Part shown: one piece after another, positions 19,538 through 27,531 of the stretch
Layout: the number at the start of each line of letters is the position of its first letter
Numbering within the stretch: the first letter of the stretch is position 1
Assembly (NCBI GenBank): GCA_963728165.1
Contig: CAVSIY010000006.1
Location: 1 to 64,000 of the forward strand
Direction of reading: 5' to 3'
Origin: Hyphomicrobium_A sp963728165
GTDB lineage: Bacteria > Pseudomonadota > Alphaproteobacteria > Rhizobiales > Hyphomicrobiaceae
Length of the DNA stretch: 64,000 nucleotides
Notes under the pieces: model-generated
Databases searched by the model: none
Told to the model about the DNA's origin: nothing
Seen by the model: the letters and a program-made list of their open reading frames with translations, nothing else
Made by a program: the position numbers and the translations under genes

Positions 19538-20128
19538 TCAGCGCTCCATGGCGTGGACGACCCCGGCCTTTAGATAGTCATAGCCGGTCCAAAGCGTTAA
19601 CAGCGCCGCGATCCAGAGGATAACCAGGCCGCCGGTGGTTATCCCCGGCACGATCTTCTCAGCCGCGGGTCCGGCGAGCAGCACGCCGAGCGCGATCATC
19701 TGCATCGTCGTCTTCCACTTGGCGAGCTGGGTGACGTGGATCTTGACGTTGAGCTCGGCCAGGAACTCACGCAGGCCCGAGACCAGGATCTCGCGCACCA
19801 GGATGATGATGGCGGCCCAGATCGACCAGCCCGTGATCGTGTTGTCGTGCACCAGCATCATCAGCACGGCGCCCACCAGGAGCTTGTCGGCGATGGGGTC
19901 GAGCATACGCCCCAAGGTCGACTGCTGCTCCCACATGCGCGCGAGATAGCCGTCGAGCCAGTCGGTGACGCCGGCGAGAACGAACAGGGCGAACGCCGAC
20001 CAGCGCGCCGCGTCGCCCTGCAGGAAAAAGAGGCAGGCGACGAGCGCCGGCACCGCGAGGATGCGCCCGTACGTCAGCACGTTGGGCAGGGACATCGGCA
20101 TCGGGCGCGGCGGCGCAGCTTGCTCCAT
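19538..20128 (-). CDS. pgsA: CDP-diacylglycerol-glycerol-3-phosphate 3-phosphatidyltransferase
   Basis: Integral inner-membrane enzyme making phosphatidylglycerol phosphate, the committed step to phosphatidylglycerol and cardiolipin. The CDP-alcohol phosphotransferase motif is complete: DWLDGYLAR, eight residues, GRMLDPIADK. Several hydrophobic helices follow. ATG 20128 (MEQAAPPRP) has AAGGA upstream and is preferred to the codon at 20146; MSLPNVLTYG a few codons later is the conserved beginning. Length is about 196 residues. Confidence 0.94.
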   Translation of the reverse strand: MEQAAPPRPMPMSLPNVLTYGRILAVPALVACLFFLQGDAARWSAFALFVLAGVTDWLDGYLARMWEQQSTLGRMLDPIADKLLVGAVLMMLVHDNTITGWSIWAAIIILVREILVSGLREFLAELNVKIHVTQLAKWKTTMQMIALGVLLAGPAAEKIVPGITTGGLVILWIAALLTLWTGYDYLKAGVVHAMER

Positions 20129-20229
20129 CGGTCCTTGGTACACCATCCGGCCGACGGTCCGTCAATGGTCTACGCCGACGCCCCGCCGGCAGGGCCCCGC
20201 TGCGGCTGGATCGCGTCCGTTGCCGCCGC

Positions 20230-21301
20230 TCAGTGGCAGACGCCTCGCCCTTTGCGCTCTTTCACGTCGAAATGGAAGTGGTCGCGATGGGCGTCGTTGG
20301 CCTCGGGTCCCAGCACCGTCCCGAACACGGTGCAGGCGCCGCTATGCAGCCGCCGCAGGAAGGCGGCCTCGCTGGTCTTGGCGGCAGTGAGGCTCGCAGC
20401 GGCGGAGGCCGTAACGATGGGAGGGCGCCCAGCCGCTCCGGCCTTGAAGCCGGCCTTGTGAACTTTGGCCTCCCGCTCGCGCGGCGTCTCGTCTGCCGCC
20501 GCTTCGGCCGGCGAAGCGGCGTCCTCAGCTGACGACTTCGGGTCTTTGGACGTCGCATCGGCCTTGGCGACTTTCGCGGCCTTCTTCTGTGCCGCAACGA
20601 TGTCGCGCTCGGTCGGGCCCCAGCTTTTTGCCACTCTGATCGTGCGGCCATCGGCGGTGACGAAGCCGGCGATGTCGACGGCACTGCCGGTGGCGTGCTC
20701 GCTCAGCGGCCAGATGGGCCTGTTGTACATGTTGCGGCAGGCATACGACGCAGCGCCGACGATGCGCGTGACGCGCGAGCCCAGGACCTCGCGTGCGGCC
20801 GGCTGCAGCACAGCATCGATCCAGTGCGTCAGCCGTGCCGCGAGGCGGCAGTTCATCTTCGGCGCCGGATCAAACACGACTTGGGTCGCCGGGCGCCGAC
20901 GCTGTGCAGAAGCAGCGGCGCCGGCGTTCCGCATTGGCCGTGCTTTATCGGCTCCTCCAGCTCGATCTCCGCGGCCATCGGCGCCAACAGCCGCAGAGCA
21001 TTCGCGCAAGCCCGCGGCCTGCTCCGCTTCGCTCCAAACGTCCTCGACCGGTGCCGGCGGGAGGGCTCGCTGCCGGCGCCGGCGAGCCCGTTTGTGTGAC
21101 GGCTTGCGTGGGATTTGGCACGGCGCGAGCCGGCGTGCAGGAGGAGCGGCCGACGCGCGTTGGCGCAGCCGTTGGCCGGGGCTACGACGACTTCGCTTAT
21201 GCCCGGCGCAGCAGCGGCAGCGCAGCGATGCCAGCCAGCACGACCAGCGTTGACCAATCCGACAGCCTGCCGAGCGTCTTATCCTTTGACGTCATGCTCA
21301 T
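20230..21301 (-). pseudogene. Extensin-like (PF06904) envelope protein, frameshifted
   Basis: ATG 21301 has a good GGGGGA ribosome site and starts a short cytoplasmic tail with one membrane anchor (STLVVLAGIAALPLL). After it the frame stops at 21197. In other frames a basic/proline-rich linker, DVWSEAEQAAGLREC, then ALRLLAPMAAEIELEEPI, CGTPAPLLLHSVG and finally TQVVFDPAPKMNCRLAARL can be read. These are the N-terminal blocks of bacterial extensin-like proteins. The C-terminal domain (20230 to about 20890) is open, with SYACRNMYNRPIWPLSEHATGS and a DHFHFD end resembling a peptidase-like fold, plus an unusual Lys/Ala/Glu-rich insert. Indels are inferred near 21200, 20985 and 20895. Probable cell-wall function, not established. 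Confidence 0.75.
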
Positions 21302-21533
21302 CTTTTTCCCCCTGCAGAACTGCGAGGAGCATTCCCGCGTTCCCTCCGCCGCGCAGCATTGAGAAAGAGCGCGGCGGAATTGGGATTTCAATCTAGCGCT
21401 TACATATGAAGGTGCTGTTTCGTGCCCGCTTCGCGCATTGACAGGGAGTAAATCGATGGACGATTTCGAAAGCGATCGATGCAGTCTCATGCCCCAACGC
21501 GCCATCGATCGCCGCAAAGTGCTCACCGTGAGC

Positions 21534-21610
21534 CTAGTGTCCCGATTCCGAAGCTCGCCTGAGATCGAGGCTGGCCCGGGAGCGAGCTTCGGAATCATAA
21601 GGGACACTAG
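21534..21610. mobile_element. Palindromic element 1 (CTAGTGTCCC ends), MITE-like
   Basis: A 77-base hairpin. The left arm 21534-21558 (CTAGTGTCCCGATTCCGAAG, then CTCGC) is the exact reverse complement of the right arm 21582-21610 apart from a 4-base ATAA bulge. The loop is 23 bases. It has no coding capacity and interrupts the dienelactone hydrolase signal peptide. Confidence 0.75.
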
Positions 21611-21626
21611 AGAATCATACGAGTTG

Positions 21627-21701
21627 CTAGTGTGATTCAGATCGAGAAATTCGCTCAGGCCGTGCCGCCAAAATCGGCAAATTTCTCGATCATCACACTA
21701 G
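21627..21701. mobile_element. Palindromic element 2 (CTAGTGTGAT ends), MITE-like
   Basis: A 75-base hairpin lying 16 bases after element 1. The left arm 21627-21651 (CTAGTGTGATTCAGATCGAG, then AAATT) matches the right arm 21680-21701 in inverse orientation with a 3-base TCA bulge. It shares only the terminal CTAGTGT with element 1, so the arms differ. Its right end CACACTAG abuts the resumed reading frame. Confidence 0.75.
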
Positions 21702-22429
21702 CCGCCGGCTTCGCTGCCGCCGTGCGCCCGATCGCGGCGCAGACCGCGATCACGACCGACGCAGCAGGCTTGCAGGCGGGCGAGGTGCGCATCCCCGTCT
21801 CCGACGGCGAGATCCCCGCCTATCGCGCCATGCCGGCAAGCGGCGGCCCGTTTCCCGTCATCCTCGTCGTGCAAGAGATTTTCGGCGTGCACGAGCACAT
21901 TCGCGACGTATGCCGGCGCCTTGCCAAGCTTGGCTACATGGCGATCGCGCCTGAGCTCTACGCGCGCCAGGGCGACGTCTCGCACATGACCGACATCAAG
22001 GAGATCGTCGCCAAGGTCGTGTCCAAAGTTCCCGATGCCCAGGTGATGTCCGATCTCGATGCGGCTGTCGCTTATGCGGCGGCCTCGGGCCACGGCGATA
22101 CCGCCAGGCTCGGCATCACCGGCTTCTGCTGGGGCGGCCGCATCACCTGGCTCTATGCGGCCCACAGTCCCAAGCTGAAGGCGGCCGTTGCCTGGTACGG
22201 ACGCCTTGTCGGAGAGCCCGATCCGCTGCGGCCGCAACATCCCGATCGATCTCGTCGCGGAGCTCAAGGCCCCGGTGCTCGGCCTTTATGGCGGCGCCGA
22301 TCAGGGCATACCCATCGACGACCATCGAGCGCATGCGCGCCGCCTGCACGAGAGGCCGGCAAGACCTGCGAAATCATCGTCTATCCCGATGCTGGGCATG
22401 CCTTCAACGCCGACTATCGCCCGAGCTAT

Positions 22430-22503
22430 CGGCCCGACGCCGCCAAGGACGGATGGGCGCGCATGCTGGCCTGGTTCCGCACCTATGGTGTCGCGTAAGA
22501 CAC
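22430..22503 (+). repeat. 74-bp direct repeat, copy 1 (DLH 3' end)
   Basis: Identical over 74 bases to 23997-24070. It covers the last 22 or so DLH codons (DAAKDGWARMLAWFRTYGVA), the stop and six bases beyond. Sequence upstream in the two copies is related but clearly diverged. Confidence 0.9.
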
Positions 22504-23864
22504 CCCGACCGCAGAGAGTCCCGAAAGGCAGCCGCACGTCGGCTATTGCGACCAAGCCGGACAAACCTCGCGTGTGTTGATTTGAGCGGGTGAGGGCCAG
22601 GAGGGGACTTCAAGGTTTGGTGGTGGCTGCCTGGGTGGTGAACAGTTGCCACCCACAACTTCCTGCGGTCTTTGGAGCGGTTAGAATCAAGTGATTCGCT
22701 CGAAACGCCGGTCGCATCATGCTCATCCAGACTGCCCGCGATGCCGAGATCTTCTGCTCAACTGCTGGCGTGACCCGTCCTATGGTCAGGACGAAGCCGT
22801 CGCCTTCAGCGGTTGCGTGCTAAACATAAAGCTCGATCCCGGCAACGGTGAAGCCGATTTCAAGATGCTGCGCGCGGTCCGGCTCCTGCAGCGCCACCTC
22901 GATCTGACCGCACATTGGCAAAGCGCGGTGACCTACGCGGGCGTCTTACGAGACGGAACAAGAGCGCCTGAGCATCGTCGTCACCGTTCGCCCGGCAGCA
23001 CCGAGCTTGGGGCCGGCATCTCTGGTGGCGTTAAGGCCATCCAGGTGGTGCTGACCCGCCACTGGTCCACGCGTACGCGCAATATCGTTGTGACCGGTGT
23101 TTTACTTGCCGTGCTGTTCCACCCCTACGTTCAAGACTACAAGGACTACCCGGCGGACACCGACAAGGCGCAAATCGCGGCGAACGCCAATATCAAGATT
23201 GCTGAGCACACTAACCGCACCAATCTCGAGATCGCTAAGGTCCAGGCGGACGCGCAAGTCAAAGTTGCCGCCGCCCGGCGGCGCCTCAAGTCCCTCATTC
23301 GGATTGGCGGATGCGGCTTCGGTTCGCGAAGGAGCCATCGTCCTCGCATCCCTTGCCGAACAAGACCCCTCGAACGTCGTCGCCTTTGCACTCTCGGACT
23401 AGTACCGTGGCGCCCAGCCCTCATGGGCCTTGCCCCCATGCCGGCACCATTAAATGGGACGACAGCGAGCCGATCCCCGCGCGTGTTGCGAAGGCGGCGT
23501 GGGCAAAATCGACCGCAAAGTAGCGACGGCGGCGCGCCGCGTCGCCAAGGTAGAGGGGCACCCCGGCCTGATCGAAACACCGTGGGTCACGGAAGTGCTC
23601 CGCACCCACGGTGCGCCCGGCGCTATGCGCCTTGGCCTCTCAGAGGCGTGAGGCGCATCCAAAGTCCGCTCCGGGTCACTTCTGCCCTCCGAAATGTAGG
23701 GGGTGCAGGTCGGCTCTGCCCTCAAGTTCGCAAGTCAGTGCATGCCTGTGAGGCGGCTGTTATCGCTCATGAGGGGCGGTCGGCGCCTCCCGCTTGGGAT
23801 CCTCGGCGAGGTTCCTTCCGCTCCTCGCGGTACCTCTGGCGCGGTGTCCTAGCATCCTCGGACT
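22504..23864. other. Degenerate, unassigned region between the two DLH ends
   Basis: About 1.36 kb with open but shifting frames on the plus strand. Pieces look protein-like, for example NGEADFKMLRAVRLLQRHLD near 22850, a hydrophobic IVVTGVLLAVLFHPYV near 23085, and VREGAIVLASLAEQDPSNVV near 23325. They do not join in one frame and I recognise no family. A broken hypothetical gene with a membrane segment is the best description. Confidence 0.4.
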
Positions 23865-24065
23865 TTGTTGCAAGGCATCCCGGTCGATCCGGTCGAGCGC
23901 ATGCGCTCAGCCTGCAAAGCGGCAAACAGAACCTGCGAGCTGGTCGTCTTCCTGGAGGCCGGGCACGCGTTCAACGCCGACGATCGCCCCAGCTACCGGC
24001 CCGACGCCGCCAAGGACGGATGGGCGCGCATGCTGGCCTGGTTCCGCACCTATGGTGTCGCGTAA
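23865..24065 (+). pseudogene. Second dienelactone hydrolase, C-terminal fragment
   Basis: About 66 residues resembling the end of the DLH family: GIPVDPVERMRSACKAANRT, LEAGHAFNADDRPSYRP (with the catalytic His) and the shared final block. The N-terminal two thirds, including the Cys nucleophile, are missing. It is a remnant of a tandem paralogue of the gene at 21456-22498. Its last 69 bases are identical to that gene. Confidence 0.75.
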
Positions 24066-24070
24066 GACAC
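23997..24070 (+). repeat. 74-bp direct repeat, copy 2 (DLH fragment 3' end)
   Basis: Second copy of the repeat at 22430-22503, offset 1567 bases. It ends the second DLH fragment. Confidence 0.9.
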
Positions 24071-24207
24071 GGGCCCCAAGCCAAATTTCGCCAGCGCCTT
24101 GTCATAGATCGCGCAAAAGATGGCCCCGCGCACGAAGGCTTTCGCCGCGCGCGGTCTTGCATAAGCGGCGCGCTTGGCGGAAACTGACGGCGTAGAGCAT
24201 AGAAACA

Positions 24208-24221
24208 GCCTATCAATAGGC
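24208..24221. promoter_or_regulatory. Small perfect palindrome upstream of the 73-residue membrane protein
   Basis: GCCTAT-CA-ATAGGC, a 6-2-6 inverted repeat 19 bases before the ATG at 24241. It could be an operator or a small hairpin in the leader; nothing else supports a function. Confidence 0.3.
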
Positions 24222-24240
24222 ACTTAGGGGGGTCGTACGC

Positions 24241-24462
24241 ATGCCAAATCTGCCGTTCGACTTGGCAGCGGTCGATTGGATGACCGTTGGCGTTTTCTCA
24301 GCGATCGCATTTCTCGCCGCGATCGTCGGCAACGCAATCGCCTTCGGGAACAGGCTGATGGGGGCCATCCTCACGGCTATCTTCTTCGCCGTGTTCTTTG
24401 TCGCTTGGACCTACTGGCTGCAGGCGATGGTCATGCCTCCCGCCGGGACGCCGCCCGTTTAG
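24241..24462 (+). CDS. Small two-helix membrane protein, unknown function
   Basis: A 73-residue protein with two hydrophobic segments (VGVFSAIAFLAAIVGNAIAF and MGAILTAIFFAVFFVAWTYW) joined by a short GNRL turn. AGGGGGG lies about 9 bases before the ATG. No family is recognised. It is convergent with uvrC and follows the DLH remnants without an evident link. Confidence 0.65.
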   Translation: MPNLPFDLAAVDWMTVGVFSAIAFLAAIVGNAIAFGNRLMGAILTAIFFAVFFVAWTYWLQAMVMPPAGTPPV

Positions 24463-24542
24463 CCGATCTGCGAATGGGCAGAGCCGCGTTTGTTGGGCCG
24501 GGTCTTCCCGGTCGATGAGAGGGTTTTATCCGCGCGCTCCGC

Positions 24543-26513
24543 TCAGCCATCCCGCTCATGAAAGTGATCGTAGATCCGCTGCGCCATTTCCGCGGAGATG
24601 CCTTCAACCGCCTTCAGATCCTCTATGCCGGCGCGTGATACGGCCTTGGCCGAGCCGAAGTGCTTCATGAGCGCGCGCCGGCGCCGCGGGCCAATGCCGG
24701 CGATCTCGTCCAGCGGGCTGGCACTCAAGCCCTTTGCGCGCTTGGCGCGGTGCGTGCCGATGGCGAAGCGATGCGCCTCGTCGCGCAGCCGCTGCACGAA
24801 GTAGAGCACGGGATCGCGCGGCTCGAGCATCAACGGCCGATTGCTGCCCGCAAAATGAAAGTGCTCGCGGCCGGCGTCGCGGTCGGGTCCCTTGGCGACG
24901 CCGACCACGCACAAGTCATGCAGGCCGAGATCAGCCATGACCGCGCGCGCGACCGAGAGCTGACCCGCCCCGCCGTCGATCAGCACCAGGTCGGGACGAT
25001 CGGGAAAGACGTCGTCGTCCGGCTCGTCCGCGGGCGCGACCGGCGCAGCCTCGACCGGCGCGCTCTCCTCCGTCACCAGGCGGCGAAAGCGCCGCGTCAG
25101 CACCTCGCGCATCATGGCGTAGTCGTCGCCGGGCTTCAGCGTCTCCGACTTGATGTTGAACTTGCGGTACTGACCTTTGACGAAGCCGTCCGGGCCCGCG
25201 ACGATCATGGCGCCGACCGCGCTCGCGCCTTGAATGTGGCTGTTGTCGAACACCTCGACGCGACGCGGCGCAGCGGCAAGGCCGAGCCGCTCGCCCAGCG
25301 CCTCGAGCAGGCGCCGCTGCGACGACCCTTCCGCCAGCTTGCGGCCCAGCGCCTCGCGCGCGTTGGCGAGCGCGTGCGTGACCAGGCCCGACTTGGTGCC
25401 ACGGTGCGGGACTCTGATCTCGACCTTGCGCTCCGCCTTGGTGGAGAGCGCCTCGGCGAGCAGCGCGCGATTGGGCACGTCGTGCGACAGGAGGATCAGT
25501 CGCGGCACGGGCTTGTCGTCGTAAAACTGAGCGATGAAACTGTCGAGCACCTCCTCGAGGCCGAGCGACTTGTCCGCCTTGGGAAAGTAGGCGCGATTGC
25601 CCCAGTTCTGTCCGGTGCGGAAGAAGAACACCTCCACGCAGCTCTGCCCACCGTCTTGGGCGGCGGCGAAGACGTCGGCCTCCTCGATCCCCTCGGGATT
25701 GATCGACTGATCCGAGGTGACGTGCGCCAGCGCGGCGAGCCGGTCGCGGTATTTGGCGGCGCGCTCGAATTCGAGGCCTGCGGCCGCTTCCTCCATCAGC
25801 CGCTGGTACATGCGGCGCACGTTCTGGCTCTCGCCCCGCAGGAAGCGCACGGCCTCGTCGACGAGCTTGTTGTAGTCGGCAAGCGAGATCTCGCCCGTGC
25901 ACGGCGCCGAGCAACGCTTGATCTGATAGAGCAGGCAGGGCCGCGTGCGGCTCTCGTAGACGCTGTCCGAGCACGAGCGCAAAAGGAAGGCGCGCTCCAG
26001 CATGTTGATCGTGCGGTTGACGGCGCCGGCAGACGCGAACGGACCGAAGTAGTCGCCCTTGCGGTTGCGCGCGCCGCGATGCTTCATGATCTGGGGCGCG
26101 GCCTGATCGCGCGCGATCAGGATGTAGGGAAACGACTTGTCGTCGCGCATCAGCACGTTGAAGCGCGGGCGGAAGCGCTTGATGAGGTTGGCTTCGAGCA
26201 GCAGCGCCTCGGCCTCGGTGCCCACCGTCACGAATTCCATGGCCGACGTCGCCATGATCATGCGGGCAATGCGATTGGTGTGGCCGCCGAGGCGGGCGTA
26301 GTTCGACACGCGCGCCTTCAGGTTGCGCGCCTTGCCGACGTAGATGACGGTGCCCTCGCCATCGAGCATGCGATAGACGCCGGGCGATGACGGCAGCTGC
26401 TTCAGATAGTGCGCGATGACCTGCGGCCCGCTCGCACCCCTTTCCTGGGATTGCGGGGACGCCTCCTTGGCCGGTGCCTCGGGTTGCACTTCACGCGTGT
26501 CCTTGATCGGCAT
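24543..26513 (-). CDS. uvrC: Excinuclease ABC subunit C
   Basis: Dual-incision nuclease of nucleotide excision repair, acting with UvrA and UvrB. An N-terminal GIY-YIG domain (GVYRMLDGEGTVIYVGKARN) makes the 3' cut. A Cys-containing block (RPCLLYQIKRCSAPCTG), a UVR domain binding UvrB (EEAAAGLEFERAAKYRDRL), an RNase H-like nuclease for the 5' cut (EVFDNSHIQGASAVG, LVLIDGGAGQLSVA) and a C-terminal helix-hairpin-helix (IAGIGPRRRRALMKHFG) follow. Length is 656 residues. There is a Pro/Ala/Asp-rich insert of about 25 residues before the nuclease Asp block, common in alphaproteobacterial UvrC. The frame is intact. Confidence 0.97.
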   Translation of the reverse strand: MPIKDTREVQPEAPAKEASPQSQERGASGPQVIAHYLKQLPSSPGVYRMLDGEGTVIYVGKARNLKARVSNYARLGGHTNRIARMIMATSAMEFVTVGTEAEALLLEANLIKRFRPRFNVLMRDDKSFPYILIARDQAAPQIMKHRGARNRKGDYFGPFASAGAVNRTINMLERAFLLRSCSDSVYESRTRPCLLYQIKRCSAPCTGEISLADYNKLVDEAVRFLRGESQNVRRMYQRLMEEAAAGLEFERAAKYRDRLAALAHVTSDQSINPEGIEEADVFAAAQDGGQSCVEVFFFRTGQNWGNRAYFPKADKSLGLEEVLDSFIAQFYDDKPVPRLILLSHDVPNRALLAEALSTKAERKVEIRVPHRGTKSGLVTHALANAREALGRKLAEGSSQRRLLEALGERLGLAAAPRRVEVFDNSHIQGASAVGAMIVAGPDGFVKGQYRKFNIKSETLKPGDDYAMMREVLTRRFRRLVTEESAPVEAAPVAPADEPDDDVFPDRPDLVLIDGGAGQLSVARAVMADLGLHDLCVVGVAKGPDRDAGREHFHFAGSNRPLMLEPRDPVLYFVQRLRDEAHRFAIGTHRAKRAKGLSASPLDEIAGIGPRRRRALMKHFGSAKAVSRAGIEDLKAVEGISAEMAQRIYDHFHERDG

Positions 26514-26598
26514 CGGGATTAAATCGGCCTGTGGACCGTCCCCGTCAAGCGAAGGCGCCAGACGCGGACGCGAGGCCTTTGCGCCGTCGGCGGACCGG

Positions 26599-27468
26599 CT
26601 ACCACGCGAGCCGGGGCATCGCCGCCACCGGCCGTGGGGCGCCGGGCGGAAACAGCGTCGCCAGGGCGCCAGCGTCGAGGGCGCCCGTCACGTGCACGCC
26701 GCTCGACACGAAGACGGAGCGCACGTTTACAGCTGCGGCGCCCGCGATGTCGGTGTTGACGCCGTCGCCGATGGCGAGCAACCGCGCCGGCACGCCGCTT
26801 CCAGGACGCAGGGTCTGGAGCGTGGCGAACGCCAGCTCGTAGATCGGCAGGTAGGGCTTGCCCGCGTATTGCACGCTGCCGCCGAGCCGCTCGAACTCAC
26901 GCGCGAGCGCACCGGCGCAGTAGACGAGACGTCCGCCGCGCTCCACCGCTATGTCCGGATTGGCGCAAATCATCGCCAGCCCGCGCGCGGCACAGGCGGC
27001 AAGCGTCTCGGCATAATCGTCGGGCGTCTCCCGCTCGTCATCGAAGAGGCCAGTGCAGACGACCCCCTCGGCACGGTCCGGCCCGACTCGCTCCACGTCG
27101 ATGCCGGAAAAGATGCCGAGATCCCGCTCAGGGCCCAGGTGCAGAACCGCGCGGCCGGCGTAGACCGCAATCAGCGTGCGCGCGACGTCGCCGGAGCTGA
27201 CGATCACGTCCCAGCTCGCTCGCGGCACCCCGATGCCATCGAGCTGGGCCGCAACGCTGTCGCGCGGCCGCGGCGAGTTCGACAAGAGCACGACGAGGCC
27301 GCCCTGCTGGCGGAAGCGCTCGCACGCCTCGCACGCCGCCATGAAAGGGCGGACGCCGTCGTGCATCACGCCCCAGATGTCGACGAGCCAAGCCGCCGTA
27401 TCCGCTGCCAACGGCGCGATCGAGGGAATGAGCGGGATGGGCCCGCGGGAGGCAGAGGGTGCCGTCAT
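26599..27468 (-). CDS. TIGR01459-type HAD superfamily hydrolase (class IIA-like)
   Basis: A 289-residue phosphatase-fold protein. Motif I appears as WLVDIWGVMHDG (nucleophile Asp, with Trp instead of the usual second Asp region), motif II as VVLLSNSPRP, the motif III Lys near AGKPYLPIYELA, and motif IV as LLAIGDGVNTDIAGAA. A class IIA cap sits between. This subgroup is widespread in alphaproteobacteria and lacks a firmly known substrate. It lies 85 bases from uvrC, same strand. Confidence 0.85.
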   Translation of the reverse strand: MTAPSASRGPIPLIPSIAPLAADTAAWLVDIWGVMHDGVRPFMAACEACERFRQQGGLVVLLSNSPRPRDSVAAQLDGIGVPRASWDVIVSSGDVARTLIAVYAGRAVLHLGPERDLGIFSGIDVERVGPDRAEGVVCTGLFDDERETPDDYAETLAACAARGLAMICANPDIAVERGGRLVYCAGALAREFERLGGSVQYAGKPYLPIYELAFATLQTLRPGSGVPARLLAIGDGVNTDIAGAAAVNVRSVFVSSGVHVTGALDAGALATLFPPGAPRPVAAMPRLAW

Positions 27469-27531
27469 GCCCTCTGCCTAGAGCGGCTTCGCTTGTGAGG
27501 AAAGCGGGAAGTCGCGTGCGAGCCTGCGACC

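Larger units (their letters stand above)
21456..22498 (+). pseudogene. Exported dienelactone hydrolase family protein, split by palindromic insertion
   Basis: From ATG 21456 the first 26 codons give a Tat-like start (AIDRRKVLTVSL). The rest of the signal continues at 21698 (LAAGFAAAVRPIAAQ) after 164 extra bases. The catalytic domain follows: GEIPAYRAMPASGGPFPVIL, QEIFGVHEHIRDVCRR, the Cys nucleophile elbow GFCWGGR and the His block DAGHAFNAD. Removing 164 bases restores Ser-Leu-Ala-Ala-Gly exactly. Three single-base insertions near 22241, 22320 and 22353 cancel out but scramble about 37 residues, including the LYGGADQGIP segment with the catalytic Asp. DLH enzymes hydrolyse cyclic enol-lactones; substrate here unknown. 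A GTG at 21632 can start the shorter frame without a proper signal. Confidence 0.85.

Noticed and set aside
24660..26390. A 576-codon plus-strand frame opposite uvrC
   Set aside because: Fully antisense to uvrC, without start signal or homology.
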